A DNA stretch of 64,000 nt from Aquimarina brevivitae (GTDB taxonomy: Bacteria > Bacteroidota > Bacteroidia > Flavobacteriales > Flavobacteriaceae). Each line of letters opens with the position of its first letter. Within the stretch, counting starts at the first letter, position 1. Both the position numbers and the translations under genes were made by a program. Location: the NCBI RefSeq assembly GCF_004216895.1, contig NZ_SGXE01000001.1, positions 124,001 to 188,000 on the forward strand, in the 5' to 3' direction. This document shows, in pieces, positions 1 through 6,954 of this stretch. The notes under the pieces were generated by a model. The model made no database searches. It was not told where the DNA came from and saw nothing but the letters and a program-made list of their open reading frames with translations.

Positions 1-399
1 TGCTCTAAACTTTTTATCAGGATTCAGTGGCAATTGAATGGTAGGTAATTCATTGATAAAAGTCTCTTTATTATAATTAGAAATGTAATCCTGTAATGTT
101 ACTTCCGTAATACAAGGTATGTAAGGAAAACGTTCTCTCTTTATTTCATCTACGTTGGTAGTAAGATCCCCTTTAAACTTCAATAATTGATTTACGGTTA
201 ATTCACTAGTAAGTAGATCATCTATTTTAATGCTAAAATAATTAGCTATTTTAATTATGGTTTCAATTTTCGGCTCACTCCTTCCTTCCTCATAGGCCCC
301 TAGAGTTCCGCGTTTCAAGTCAAAAAGTTCAGCAAATGCCTGTTGACTTAAACTCTTTATACTTCTTATTTTTTTAATATTCTTTCCAAAAAATGACAT
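1..399 (-). CDS. XRE-family / S24 (LexA-like) repressor, 3' end cut by window edge
   Basis: The reading frame is open from the left edge to an ATG whose first base is 399, giving 133 codons with no stop inside the window. Residues 1-65 form a helix-turn-helix of the XRE type (SQQAFAELFDLKRGTLGAYE, then EGRSEPKIETIIKIANYF). The part after residue 85 (IPCITEVTLQDYISNY, ELPTIQLPL) resembles the linker that leads into the S24 peptidase-like domain of phage-type repressors. The catalytic Ser/Lys part is outside the window, so self-cleavage cannot be judged. It is divergent from the stress operon that starts at 704, and palindromes lie in the shared upstream region, so autoregulation and control of that operon are plausible inferences. 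Confidence 0.8.
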   Translation of the reverse strand, partial: MSFFGKNIKKIRSIKSLSQQAFAELFDLKRGTLGAYEEGRSEPKIETIIKIANYFSIKIDDLLTSELTVNQLLKFKGDLTTNVDEIKRERFPYIPCITEVTLQDYISNYNKETFINELPTIQLPLNPDKKFRA

Positions 400-402
400 A
401 TT

Positions 403-421
403 TTGCTAATTTAATTTGCAA
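403..421. promoter_or_regulatory. Imperfect palindrome, putative operator
   Basis: TTGCTAATT-T-AATTTGCAA: 8 of 9 positions pair around a central T. It begins 3 bases upstream of the repressor ATG and covers the -33 element of the plus-strand promoter at 415-445, a position that suits a repressor site. Confidence 0.4.
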
Positions 422-445
422 TAATCTAAAATTATTGTATATTTG
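415..445 (+). promoter_or_regulatory. Bacteroidetes-type promoter toward the stress operon
   Basis: TTTG at 415-418 and TATATTTG at 438-445 match the Bacteroidetes TTTG/TAnnTTTG consensus, with 19 bases between them. The predicted start near 452 lies beside the 454-467 palindrome. It would give a leader of about 250 bases before the gene at 704, or about 120 bases before the mini-ORF at 571. Confidence 0.5.
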
Positions 446-453
446 CTCTAACA

Positions 454-467
454 ATATTAGCTAATAT
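454..467. promoter_or_regulatory. Perfect 14-bp palindrome, putative operator at +1
   Basis: ATATTAGCTAATAT is a perfect inverted repeat placed at the predicted transcription start of the plus promoter. It also overlaps the upstream end of a possible minus-strand promoter for the repressor (TTG then TAATTTTA on the complement, about 456-428). AT-rich palindromes arise by chance, but this one is one of three within 140 bases. Confidence 0.4.
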
Positions 468-527
468 CTTTTAAAGCTGCTAATTTTAATAGAAAAAAAT
501 TAATATTTCACACAATTCTAATTTTTA

Positions 528-540
528 CTAAAAATTTTAG
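528..540. promoter_or_regulatory. AT-rich palindrome CTAAAA-A-TTTTAG
   Basis: Perfect 6-bp arms around one base in the 304-base gap between the divergent genes. It shares the CTAA/TTAG ends with the other two palindromes. It is the weakest of the three. Confidence 0.25.
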
Positions 541-570
541 CACAATGTTTAACTTTTAAAAACTAAACTC

Positions 571-642
571 ATGATAATCGCCATTTACTATATCGCTAAT
601 TTAACTGTTGAGATCGTAGAAAAATTAGTAGAGTTTTTGTAA
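571..642 (+). CDS. Possible 23-residue hydrophobic leader peptide
   Basis: An ATG-to-TAA frame of 23 codons lies in the otherwise gene-free 304-base stretch (400-703). It starts MIIAIYYIANLTVEIVEKL and is amphipathic or hydrophobic. It lies downstream of the 415-445 promoter and 61 bases upstream of the operon's first clear gene. A leader peptide or small membrane peptide is possible. I see no strong ribosome-binding site and no family match, so this is a candidate only. Confidence 0.25.
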   Translation: MIIAIYYIANLTVEIVEKLVEFL

Positions 643-703
643 TATTGACTTCTCTCCAAAACCGCTAGAAATCAATTTATAAAACCAATCAAAACAACCA
701 AAG

Positions 704-1099
704 ATGCAGGATCATTTCAAACAGGTTAAAACATACCTTTTGGAACTTAATTACAACATCACCCACGAAAATAAAAACGAGGGAATCTTAGTAATAAGTA
801 AGGAAAGTGAAGGTATAAACAATATGATATTAGGAGTAGCGCCTCCCATCTTAATTATGGAACAACACATTTTCAATATTAAAAGCAATACTGAATTTGT
901 ATACAAAAGCTTACTTCAAAAAAATAGAGATATCGTTCACGGAGCTTTTGTACTGGATGAATCAGGAACTAAAGTAATTTTTAGAGATACACTACAAGTA
1001 GAAAATCTGGATCTCAACGAAATAGAAGGCTCATTAAATTCATTAGGACTATTACTTAGCGAATATTCTGAGCAAATCATAAACTTTTCAAAACACTAA
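704..1099 (+). CDS. YbjN / Tir-chaperone-like small protein
   Basis: A 131-residue soluble acidic protein without signal peptide or membrane segment. Its alternating pattern (ITHENKNEGILVISKE, then DIVHGAFVLDESGTKVIFRD and LEVENLDLNEIE-like helices) fits the YbjN/type III chaperone-like fold that is often named molecular chaperone Tir. Proteins of this kind commonly stand directly upstream of PspA-like genes, as here, where the PspA gene begins 5 bases after this stop. In that setting it is likely a binding partner of PspA or of the membrane complex. The exact role is unknown. The ATG at 704 is the first in frame after a non-coding AT-rich leader. Confidence 0.6.
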   Translation: MQDHFKQVKTYLLELNYNITHENKNEGILVISKESEGINNMILGVAPPILIMEQHIFNIKSNTEFVYKSLLQKNRDIVHGAFVLDESGTKVIFRDTLQVENLDLNEIEGSLNSLGLLLSEYSEQIINFSKH

Positions 1100-1104
1100 A
1101 CACT

Positions 1105-1821
1105 ATGAACTTTTTTAGAAGACTATTTAAGATAGGTGAAGCAGAAGCACACTCTGCGATTGACAAAATTGAAGATCCTATCAAAATGACGGAACAAGGA
1201 ATACGAGATATGAAACAAGATCTTGATAAAAGCTTAGAGGCATTGGCTCAGGTAAAAGCCCTGGCAATTAGAGCCCGTAACGATAAAGAAGAATACGAAG
1301 CTAAAGCACAAGACTATGAGCAAAAGGCAATGTTAATTCTTAAAAAAGCCCAATCTGGCAATATGGATACTGCAGAAGCGGATCGTTTAGCCAAAGAAGC
1401 TTTGATTAAAAAAGAGGAAGCCCAACAGCACGTTACTCGTACGGTTGAAGAGTCTGAAAAATTTGACAAGTCAGTAGCTCAATTAGAAAAGAATGTACAA
1501 GAAATAAAGCAAAATATTTCTAAATGGGAAAACGAACTCAAAACTTTAAAAGCGAGAGTAAAAGTTTCTAACGCAACTAAAAATCTAAACAAGCAAATGG
1601 CAGAAATTGATAGCTCCAGTACCGTTTCTATGTTAGAACGCATGAAGGACAAAGTCAATCAAGAGGAAGCGCTTGCCGAAGCTTATGGTGACATTGCTAA
1701 CGCCTCTAAATCTATTGATGAAGAATTGGACAAAGCAATTGATGTTACCGAAGCAAGTGCAGATGATGATTTGGCTAAACTTAAAGCGAAATTAGGAATG
1801 GACAACAAAGATAATAACTAG
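1105..1821 (+). CDS. pspA: PspA/IM30-family phage-shock protein
   Basis: A 238-residue protein with the typical PspA start (MNFFRRLFKIGEAEAHSAID, the amphipathic membrane-binding helix) followed by long heptad-rich helices to about residue 190 and an acidic tail. The length is close to the usual 220-235. PspA/IM30 proteins are ESCRT-III relatives that bind stressed inner membranes and assemble into rods or rings. No PspF-type sigma-54 regulator is nearby, so this is the non-enterobacterial type of Psp cassette, with flotillin and a large ATPase in the same operon. A perfect hairpin begins at the last base of its stop codon. Confidence 0.88.
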   Translation: MNFFRRLFKIGEAEAHSAIDKIEDPIKMTEQGIRDMKQDLDKSLEALAQVKALAIRARNDKEEYEAKAQDYEQKAMLILKKAQSGNMDTAEADRLAKEALIKKEEAQQHVTRTVEESEKFDKSVAQLEKNVQEIKQNISKWENELKTLKARVKVSNATKNLNKQMAEIDSSSTVSMLERMKDKVNQEEALAEAYGDIANASKSIDEELDKAIDVTEASADDDLAKLKAKLGMDNKDNN

Positions 1822-1844
1822 GTTTCCTGATTTTTCAGGAAACC
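1821..1844 (+). terminator. Perfect hairpin at the pspA stop codon (attenuator or mRNA end stabiliser)
   Basis: The arms GGTTTCCTGA and TCAGGAAACC are perfectly complementary over 10 bp around a TTTT loop, starting at the last base of the TAG stop. Only TTATC follows, not a T-run, so full termination is unlikely. Partial termination or 3'-end protection that gives pspA more mRNA than the downstream genes fits better. Confidence 0.55.
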
Positions 1845-1867
1845 TTATCAAAGGCCTAACCCTTATA

Positions 1868-2266
1868 ATGGATAAGACAGCGCTTATAGTAGACTCCATA
1901 CCTCTATTTAAAGAAAAGCTAGATCCTATTTGTAGCAAATATCAAGTTGGTCATCAAGAGCTGATTAAAGAACTAGTTCGCTTTCTAGACTTAATTCATA
2001 TTTCAAAGTCTAAACTTAGCCCATCCCTAATTGTGGATTTAGCTTGGCACGAACTAATCCTTTTTACACGATTTTATACCAAGTTTTGTACCGAACACTA
2101 CGGCCGATATATACATCACACCCCTAGTAAGAACACAAAACCAGGAATTTTTAACAAAACAATTCAATTTTATATCCAGCAATTTGGGCAACCAAACCCT
2201 TTAATTTGGGGAAAACAAGCTAAAGAAGAATGGGAGCTTTCCAATTGTGGATCATGCCTAAACTAG
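1868..2266 (+). CDS. Glycine-rich-domain-protein-like (DUF1399-like) small protein
   Basis: A 132-residue soluble protein. The central block LIVDLAWHELILFTRFYTKF followed by CTEHYGRYIHHTP matches the conserved Trp-His core of the family annotated as glycine-rich domain-containing protein-like. Here the domain stands alone, without a glycine-rich tail. The C-terminus carries CGSC. It sits between pspA and the Cys-tailed gene at 2276, with 9 bases to the next start. Biochemical role unknown; metal binding through the conserved His and Cys residues is a guess. Confidence 0.55.
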   Translation: MDKTALIVDSIPLFKEKLDPICSKYQVGHQELIKELVRFLDLIHISKSKLSPSLIVDLAWHELILFTRFYTKFCTEHYGRYIHHTPSKNTKPGIFNKTIQFYIQQFGQPNPLIWGKQAKEEWELSNCGSCLN

Positions 2267-2275
2267 CCAATCAAT

Positions 2276-3319
2276 ATGTATTTTGAAGGAATTATAACAA
2301 TTGATCCTGCTGAATTAACCAAAATAGTACCCGTAAAACCTACTAAAGCCTTCAGAAAGTTTTTACATAGTATGACCTTTGGAGCCGTTAGTGACAAACA
2401 AGAACGGGAAACATTTACAGCTGTTTCAATTTTACAACAAATCAACGCAAGCTTCAAACAACTGGGAGTTAATAATATTATTAAAATTTCTCATGATGAC
2501 ATTGACTTCTACCACGATAAAGAAGGTAAAAAAAATGACCTCAAGCTAGCGCTTGATAAATATGAGATCGAAGTAAATGATGCGATGTCTGTTCACTTTT
2601 CACAATTACACCTTGTATTAGAACACCAGGATGAAAGCTTTAAGTACCTGATTGATGTTTCCATTAATAGAGAACATAAAGTGGGTATTTATCCCATAGA
2701 GATTCATGTATCCGGATTTCTAAAGGATTTTTCAACAGAAAATCCAAAGGAACAAATAGAAGCAATAATAGCTGATCAAGAAACATTTCTCAGCTATAAA
2801 AACTTAAAAAAAGAACTATTCAGAAGCTATCTCTATAAAATCAAATACGAGCTCCAAAAACAAATTAAGATAGATGACATCGAAGTGTTTTTGAAAACGA
2901 AACAAATTATCACTTCTAAAAAAGTCGTGGATAAAAAAGAATACAAGTCTCAGTATAGTGGAGGTGGTGCTTATGGAAGGTATTATGGATTTGATGATTA
3001 TGTATTTTATACACTCATATGGTCTGATATAATGCACGAGCACCATTGCACTATTCAGGAAACACATTTTGAGAATGAGCTAAATGAGCCTTTAGGATAT
3101 GCAGATCAAATCTCATCTGATGATGGTATTTTTAAAACTGATGCAAATCAAGAAACCATAAAAAACACACTTGCTGAAGACCCTTTGAGCGTAAATGAAC
3201 CTGCACAAGAAGAATCTTCAAGCTGGTTTGATTTTGGAGATTGGGGATCTGATGACAGCTGGTCAAGCTGCTCTTCTTGTTCCTCTTGCTCTAGCTGCTC
3301 ATCCTGCGGAGGAGATTAA
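2276..3319 (+). CDS. Unknown cytosolic protein with (Ser-Ser-Cys)n tail
   Basis: 347 residues, with no signal peptide and no membrane helix. Residues 1-290 are a mixed alpha/beta region with no family I recognise, including a short Gly/Tyr run (YSGGGAYGRYYGFDDY, about 226-241). The end is striking: an acidic Trp-rich segment (SSWFDFGDWGSDDSW) and then five tandem Ser-Ser-Cys triplets and GGD. Serine/cysteine tails of this sort could bind metal, be lipidated or form disulfides; none of this is shown. It belongs to the pspA-flotillin operon by direction and spacing (26 bases to the next gene). Confidence 0.6.
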   Translation: MYFEGIITIDPAELTKIVPVKPTKAFRKFLHSMTFGAVSDKQERETFTAVSILQQINASFKQLGVNNIIKISHDDIDFYHDKEGKKNDLKLALDKYEIEVNDAMSVHFSQLHLVLEHQDESFKYLIDVSINREHKVGIYPIEIHVSGFLKDFSTENPKEQIEAIIADQETFLSYKNLKKELFRSYLYKIKYELQKQIKIDDIEVFLKTKQIITSKKVVDKKEYKSQYSGGGAYGRYYGFDDYVFYTLIWSDIMHEHHCTIQETHFENELNEPLGYADQISSDDGIFKTDANQETIKNTLAEDPLSVNEPAQEESSSWFDFGDWGSDDSWSSCSSCSSCSSCSSCGGD

Positions 3320-3345
3320 AATAGTAAAACTAAAAAACTAAAACC

Positions 3346-4050
3346 TTGGAAGAACTTATAGACATAGCGTTTTCACCGGTAAATGCATTTTTTTCAATCG
3401 TATGCTTGTTTCTACTGCTATATTGGGTTTTAACCATCTTTACTGGTTTTGATCTAGATTTTTTCGATGTTGACTTTGATGCTTCAGCGGATTTTGATTT
3501 AGACGTAGACGTAGATGGTGATATCGATAATTATAATCCGGACGTTGACTTACCTAGAAAAGATATTCAAACAGAAGGCGCAACTGAAGGTGTTGGAGTT
3601 CAAATACTAAGGTATTTTAATTTTGACGAATTACCACTGATGTTTATGATCACCATTATATTCTTCTCTATGTGGTTTATTTCGGTAAATATTACACATT
3701 ATCTTGGTTTGGCTGAAAACTGGATTGGTTTTGTGCTCTTGATTCCTAACCTTATAGTAAGTCTTTTTATTGCCAAAATTGTGACCAAGCCATTAGCACG
3801 AATATATCGACATATAAATCATAAAGGGGAAGAAGAAATTGACTTTTTAGGAAGAAGATGTCTTGTAAAATCACCTGTATCTGGTTCCAAAATTGGACAA
3901 GTCGAAGTTACTGTAAAGGGAGATCCTATTTTAGTGTACGCTAAAGGATTCAAAGGTGCAGAAATCCAATCTGGTGAGGAAGCCATAATTGTCAATGAAT
4001 CAAAGGATAAAAAATATTACCTAATAGAAAAGTTTAATACCATTTCATAA
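3346..4050 (+). CDS. NfeD/YqiJ-like membrane protein with OB-fold, flotillin partner
   Basis: 234 residues. A first transmembrane helix (about 10-32) is followed by an extremely Asp-rich loop (FFDVDFDASADFDLDVDVDG and on to about 70), two more helices (about 95-117 and 126-150), and a C-terminal soluble part with the feature of an NfeD/DUF1449 OB-fold (FLGRRCLVKSPVSGSKIGQV ... GEEAIIVNE). In E. coli YqiJ of this class is encoded next to the flotillin YqiK, and here too the next gene is a flotillin. The start is TTG at 3346; an in-frame stop lies 15 bases upstream and no ATG precedes the first helix. The Asp-rich loop may bind divalent cations. Confidence 0.7.
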   Translation: MEELIDIAFSPVNAFFSIVCLFLLLYWVLTIFTGFDLDFFDVDFDASADFDLDVDVDGDIDNYNPDVDLPRKDIQTEGATEGVGVQILRYFNFDELPLMFMITIIFFSMWFISVNITHYLGLAENWIGFVLLIPNLIVSLFIAKIVTKPLARIYRHINHKGEEEIDFLGRRCLVKSPVSGSKIGQVEVTVKGDPILVYAKGFKGAEIQSGEEAIIVNESKDKKYYLIEKFNTIS

Positions 4051-4077
4051 CATAATAACTAAATACATCATAATACA

Positions 4078-6135
4078 ATGCTAGAAAAATCATCAATAAT
4101 ACTCATAGCTGCTATAGTAATTGTAGGCTTTGGGTTACTAGTCTGGATAATTTCAATGTATAAGAAAATTATTCAGGGTAAAGTTTTAGTAAGAACAGGT
4201 ATGGGAGGAACAAAAGTTTTTTTCAATGCCGGATTAGTGGTCCCTGTACTTCACAAAATGGAAATAATGGATATTTCTGTAAAGAAGTTAGAAATAGAGA
4301 GAACAGGAATTAATGGTTTGATTTGTAAAGACAATATTCGTGCTGATATTAAAGTTGCCTTCTTTGTAAGGGTAAATAAATCTACGGCCGATATTATCAA
4401 TGTTGCACAAACCATAGGATGCGAAAGAGCCTCTGAAATTGATGTCTTAAGAAATTTATTTGATGCCAAATTTTCTGAAGCGCTTAAAACAGTAGGTAAA
4501 AAATTCGAATTCGTAGAATTATACGAAGCTCGGAGGGAATTTAGAGAAGAAATTATCGACATCATAGGTACAGATTTAAATGGTTATGTTCTAGATGATT
4601 GCGCCATTGATGATCTAGAGCAAACTTCACTAAGTGTATTGAAACCAGATAACATTCTGGATTCCGAAGGTATCAAAAAAATTACCGAGTTAACTGCGGC
4701 TCAGAACGTAAAGTCTAACTTTATAAAAAGGGATGAAGAAAAGACCATCCGTAAACAAGATGTTGAAGCTAGAGAAGCCATATTAGAACTGGATAAGCAA
4801 TTAGCGGAAAAAGAAGAACAACAAAAACGTGAGATTGCAAACATCAAATCACGTGAGGAGGCTGAAACGCTTAAAGTATCTGAAGAGGAACGTCTTAAAT
4901 CCGAAACCGCACGTATTGCTACAGAAGAAAAAGTAAAGGTTGCTGAAGAAAATATGCAACGCCAGATTATTGTCGCCTTAAAGAATAAACAAAGAACCGA
5001 AGCCGTAGAGACCGAAAGAGTAGAAAAAGACAGAATGCTAGAGGCTACGGAGCGCGAAAGAATTGTAACCCTGGCACAGATCGAAAAGGAGAAAGTCGTT
5101 GAAGTAGAGAAGAAAAACATTCAAGATGTAATCCGCGATCGTGTGATGCTAGAGAAAGGTGTGGTTCAGGAGCAAGAAAATATGAAAGACATCGAAGCTT
5201 TTAAAACAGCGGATCGTGAAAAGCAGGTTAAGATTACCATTGCAGAAGCTGATGCTCAAGAAGCTTTAATCAAAACCACGAAAGCTGCTGAAGCACAGAA
5301 AGAAGCCGCGAAGCAGAAAGCAGAAGAAATTAATATTGAAGCGCAGGCACGTAAAGAAGCCAGTGAAAAAGAGGCCGAAGCCCGCAAAACGCTGGCAGAA
5401 GCACAAGCGAAAGAAGAGGCAACACTGGGTATGTCCGAGGCACAAGTGATGCACGCTAAAGCAGACGCCAGAGAACGCGAGGGACTAGTGGAAGCTAACG
5501 TTATCGAGAAAAAAGCCAAAGCCGAAGCTGCAGGTATTGAAGCAAAAGCAGAAGCAAAACGTCAGGATGGTATGGCAGAAGCACAAGTGATCAAAGAAAA
5601 GGCCCTTGCGGATGCTGCTGGTATCGAAGAAAAGGCTGAAGCGATGAAGAAACTTGATGGTGTTGGTAAAGAACACGAAGAGTTCAAGTTAAAGCTTGAT
5701 AAGGAATTACAAGTTGATCTTGCACATATCAATGTCCAAAAAGAAATCGCTGATGCACAGGCTGCCGTAATTGGTGAAGCACTTAAAGCGGCTAATATTG
5801 ATATTGTTGGTGGTGAAACTATGTTCTTCGAACAGATTATGGGGCAAATTACAAGAGCTAAAGGCTTCGATAGATTGGTACAACATTCAGAGAATATTCA
5901 GGATGTAAAGGATGCTATCCTAGGTAGTGAAGACGTACAAGGCAACCTATTACAAAAAGTAAAAGAGTTTGCTACAAAGTACGGCATATCATCAGAAGAT
6001 ATTAAAAATCTAACCATCGCTAATCTTTTAGTTGAGCTTAAGCAAAAAACAAGCGACCCGGAGGAGAATAACTTGTTTACCAATCTCTTCAATCTGGCGA
6101 AAGGATTAGGATTATCTGATAAAAAGTTGAAATAA
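4078..6135 (+). CDS. Flotillin (YqiK-type SPFH/band-7 protein)
   Basis: 685 residues. An N-terminal membrane helix (about 7-28) is followed by the SPFH/band-7 domain (GMGGTKVFFNAGLVVPVLHK, then DNIRADIKVAFFVRVNK, to about 200). A very long coiled-coil arm (about 205-560) is rich in EAxAxKEAEA repeats, and a C-terminal helical region follows. Flotillins form membrane microdomain scaffolds. Length and architecture fit the YqiK class rather than the short HflK/C or stomatin types. It follows its probable partner, the NfeD/YqiJ-like gene, by 27 bases. Recruitment of PspA or the ATPase at 6955 to the membrane is an inference from context. Confidence 0.88.
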   Translation: MLEKSSIILIAAIVIVGFGLLVWIISMYKKIIQGKVLVRTGMGGTKVFFNAGLVVPVLHKMEIMDISVKKLEIERTGINGLICKDNIRADIKVAFFVRVNKSTADIINVAQTIGCERASEIDVLRNLFDAKFSEALKTVGKKFEFVELYEARREFREEIIDIIGTDLNGYVLDDCAIDDLEQTSLSVLKPDNILDSEGIKKITELTAAQNVKSNFIKRDEEKTIRKQDVEAREAILELDKQLAEKEEQQKREIANIKSREEAETLKVSEEERLKSETARIATEEKVKVAEENMQRQIIVALKNKQRTEAVETERVEKDRMLEATERERIVTLAQIEKEKVVEVEKKNIQDVIRDRVMLEKGVVQEQENMKDIEAFKTADREKQVKITIAEADAQEALIKTTKAAEAQKEAAKQKAEEINIEAQARKEASEKEAEARKTLAEAQAKEEATLGMSEAQVMHAKADAREREGLVEANVIEKKAKAEAAGIEAKAEAKRQDGMAEAQVIKEKALADAAGIEEKAEAMKKLDGVGKEHEEFKLKLDKELQVDLAHINVQKEIADAQAAVIGEALKAANIDIVGGETMFFEQIMGQITRAKGFDRLVQHSENIQDVKDAILGSEDVQGNLLQKVKEFATKYGISSEDIKNLTIANLLVELKQKTSDPEENNLFTNLFNLAKGLGLSDKKLK

Positions 6136-6204
6136 CGCAACGTCTGATATGCCGTTTTGATATAAATCATATGAATATCACAACAACATTTTTAAACCCA
6201 TAAG

Positions 6205-6237
6205 AGTCTTCCCATCCGGGGAGACTCAGGATGGGAA
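6205..6237 (+). other. Two mutually exclusive hairpins in the flotillin 3' intergenic region
   Basis: Arm 6205-6213 (AGTCTTCCC) pairs with 6218-6226 (GGGGAGACT), one G-U included, around ATCC. Alternatively 6209-6217 (TTCCCATCC) pairs with 6229-6237 (GGATGGGAA) around 11 bases. The two stems share bases and cannot coexist. No T-run follows. Confidence 0.4.
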
Positions 6238-6263
6238 TTGTTTAACTTTAAATAGGTTTAATT

Positions 6264-6524
6264 ATGAGTATTGCAGCAATGATTGCTTCAATCAAGTTTA
6301 ATGATAGAAGAAACAAAAGGGAAGCTTTCAGCCATATAAGTGGAAGCTTAGACAATGAAAGTCCGGGAATAAAAGTTGAACCGGTTACTGATGAAGTTTT
6401 ACAAGAAATAAGAGAAAAATTAAAAAAGCAAAACCGAATTTTAAGCATTAAAATGACAATAGCGATTGCTATAAGTCTTGCTTTAACCATTGCTTTACTC
6501 TTTTATTTTACTTCTAAATTTTAA
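6264..6524 (+). CDS. Small C-terminally anchored membrane protein, copy 1
   Basis: 86 residues: a charged N-terminal half, then the block GIKVEPVTDEVLQEIREKLK and a C-terminal transmembrane helix (about 63-83). It is clearly paralogous to the next gene at 6529: both carry R-x-KREA, an ES-x-GIK-x-EPV-x-DE-x-LQEIR-x-KL-x-KQ block and the same final helix. The predicted topology is a cytosolic head with a tail anchor. No known family is recognised. Its position between flotillin and the giant ATPase suggests it belongs to the same membrane complex, perhaps as an adaptor; this is inference. Confidence 0.65.
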   Translation: MSIAAMIASIKFNDRRNKREAFSHISGSLDNESPGIKVEPVTDEVLQEIREKLKKQNRILSIKMTIAIAISLALTIALLFYFTSKF

Positions 6525-6528
6525 TGCG

Positions 6529-6795
6529 ATGAGCGCAGGAGGAGGATCGGGACATAATTTGAGCAATCTTTTACGAAACAGTAGAAGGCAAAAAAGAGAA
6601 GCCTATGATGGATGGAGAGCGAGTGATAAAGAGAGTCAGGGCATTAAAAAAGAACCTGTTTCTGATGAGCTATTACAAGAAATACGACATAAACTAAGAA
6701 AGCAGCGAAGTACTCTATTTTTAAAAAGACTTGTTGCTTGCATTATTATTTTTTGTGCTTTTATAACATTTATAGGGTATATAAGTATGAGTTAA
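6529..6795 (+). CDS. Small C-terminally anchored membrane protein, copy 2
   Basis: 88 residues from the ATG at 6529 (MSAGGGSGHNLSNLLRN). A longer in-frame reading upstream would overlap the preceding gene and lacks an ATG, so I prefer 6529, 4 bases after the previous stop. The shared block GIKKEPVSDELLQEIRHKLR and the C-terminal helix (about 65-86) show tandem duplication with the 6264 gene. The Gly-rich start is absent from copy 1. Function unknown, as for copy 1. Confidence 0.65.
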   Translation: MSAGGGSGHNLSNLLRNSRRQKREAYDGWRASDKESQGIKKEPVSDELLQEIRHKLRKQRSTLFLKRLVACIIIFCAFITFIGYISMS

Positions 6796-6852
6796 AAAAT
6801 TCTTTTAAGCGCTCTAAAATTGTAAAAATAGACAAGAAATTGATAATAGTTG

Positions 6853-6879
6853 GTTGTCACACTGAGCTTGTCGAAGTGT
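6853..6879 (+). repeat. Short intergenic repeat of the CACTGAGCTTGTCGAAGTG type
   Basis: The sequence CACTGAGCTTGTCGAAGTG has CACT/AGTG ends and an internal CTTGTCGAAG, a form familiar from dispersed intergenic repeats of Bacteroidetes genomes (established knowledge, recalled, not searched). Only one copy is seen here. Its presence argues that the 105 bases before 6955 are not coding. Confidence 0.35.
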
Positions 6880-6954
6880 AATAACTCAATAAAAAGTAAA
6901 GTTTTTGTTTGTGCTTCAACAAGCGCAACCAAACAACAAAATAGCATTAATAGT

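Noticed and set aside
4701-5676. Long minus-strand open frames opposite the flotillin gene
   Set aside because: They are Ser/Phe/Cys-rich shadows of the Ala/Glu/Lys-rich coiled-coil coding strand, with no start signals or homology.
6850-6954. N-terminal extension of the giant ATPase from a TTG at 6850
   Set aside because: It would translate through an intergenic repeat-like sequence (CACTGAGCTTGTCGAAGTG), uses a rare start and adds 35 low-complexity residues. The ATG at 6955 is preferred.
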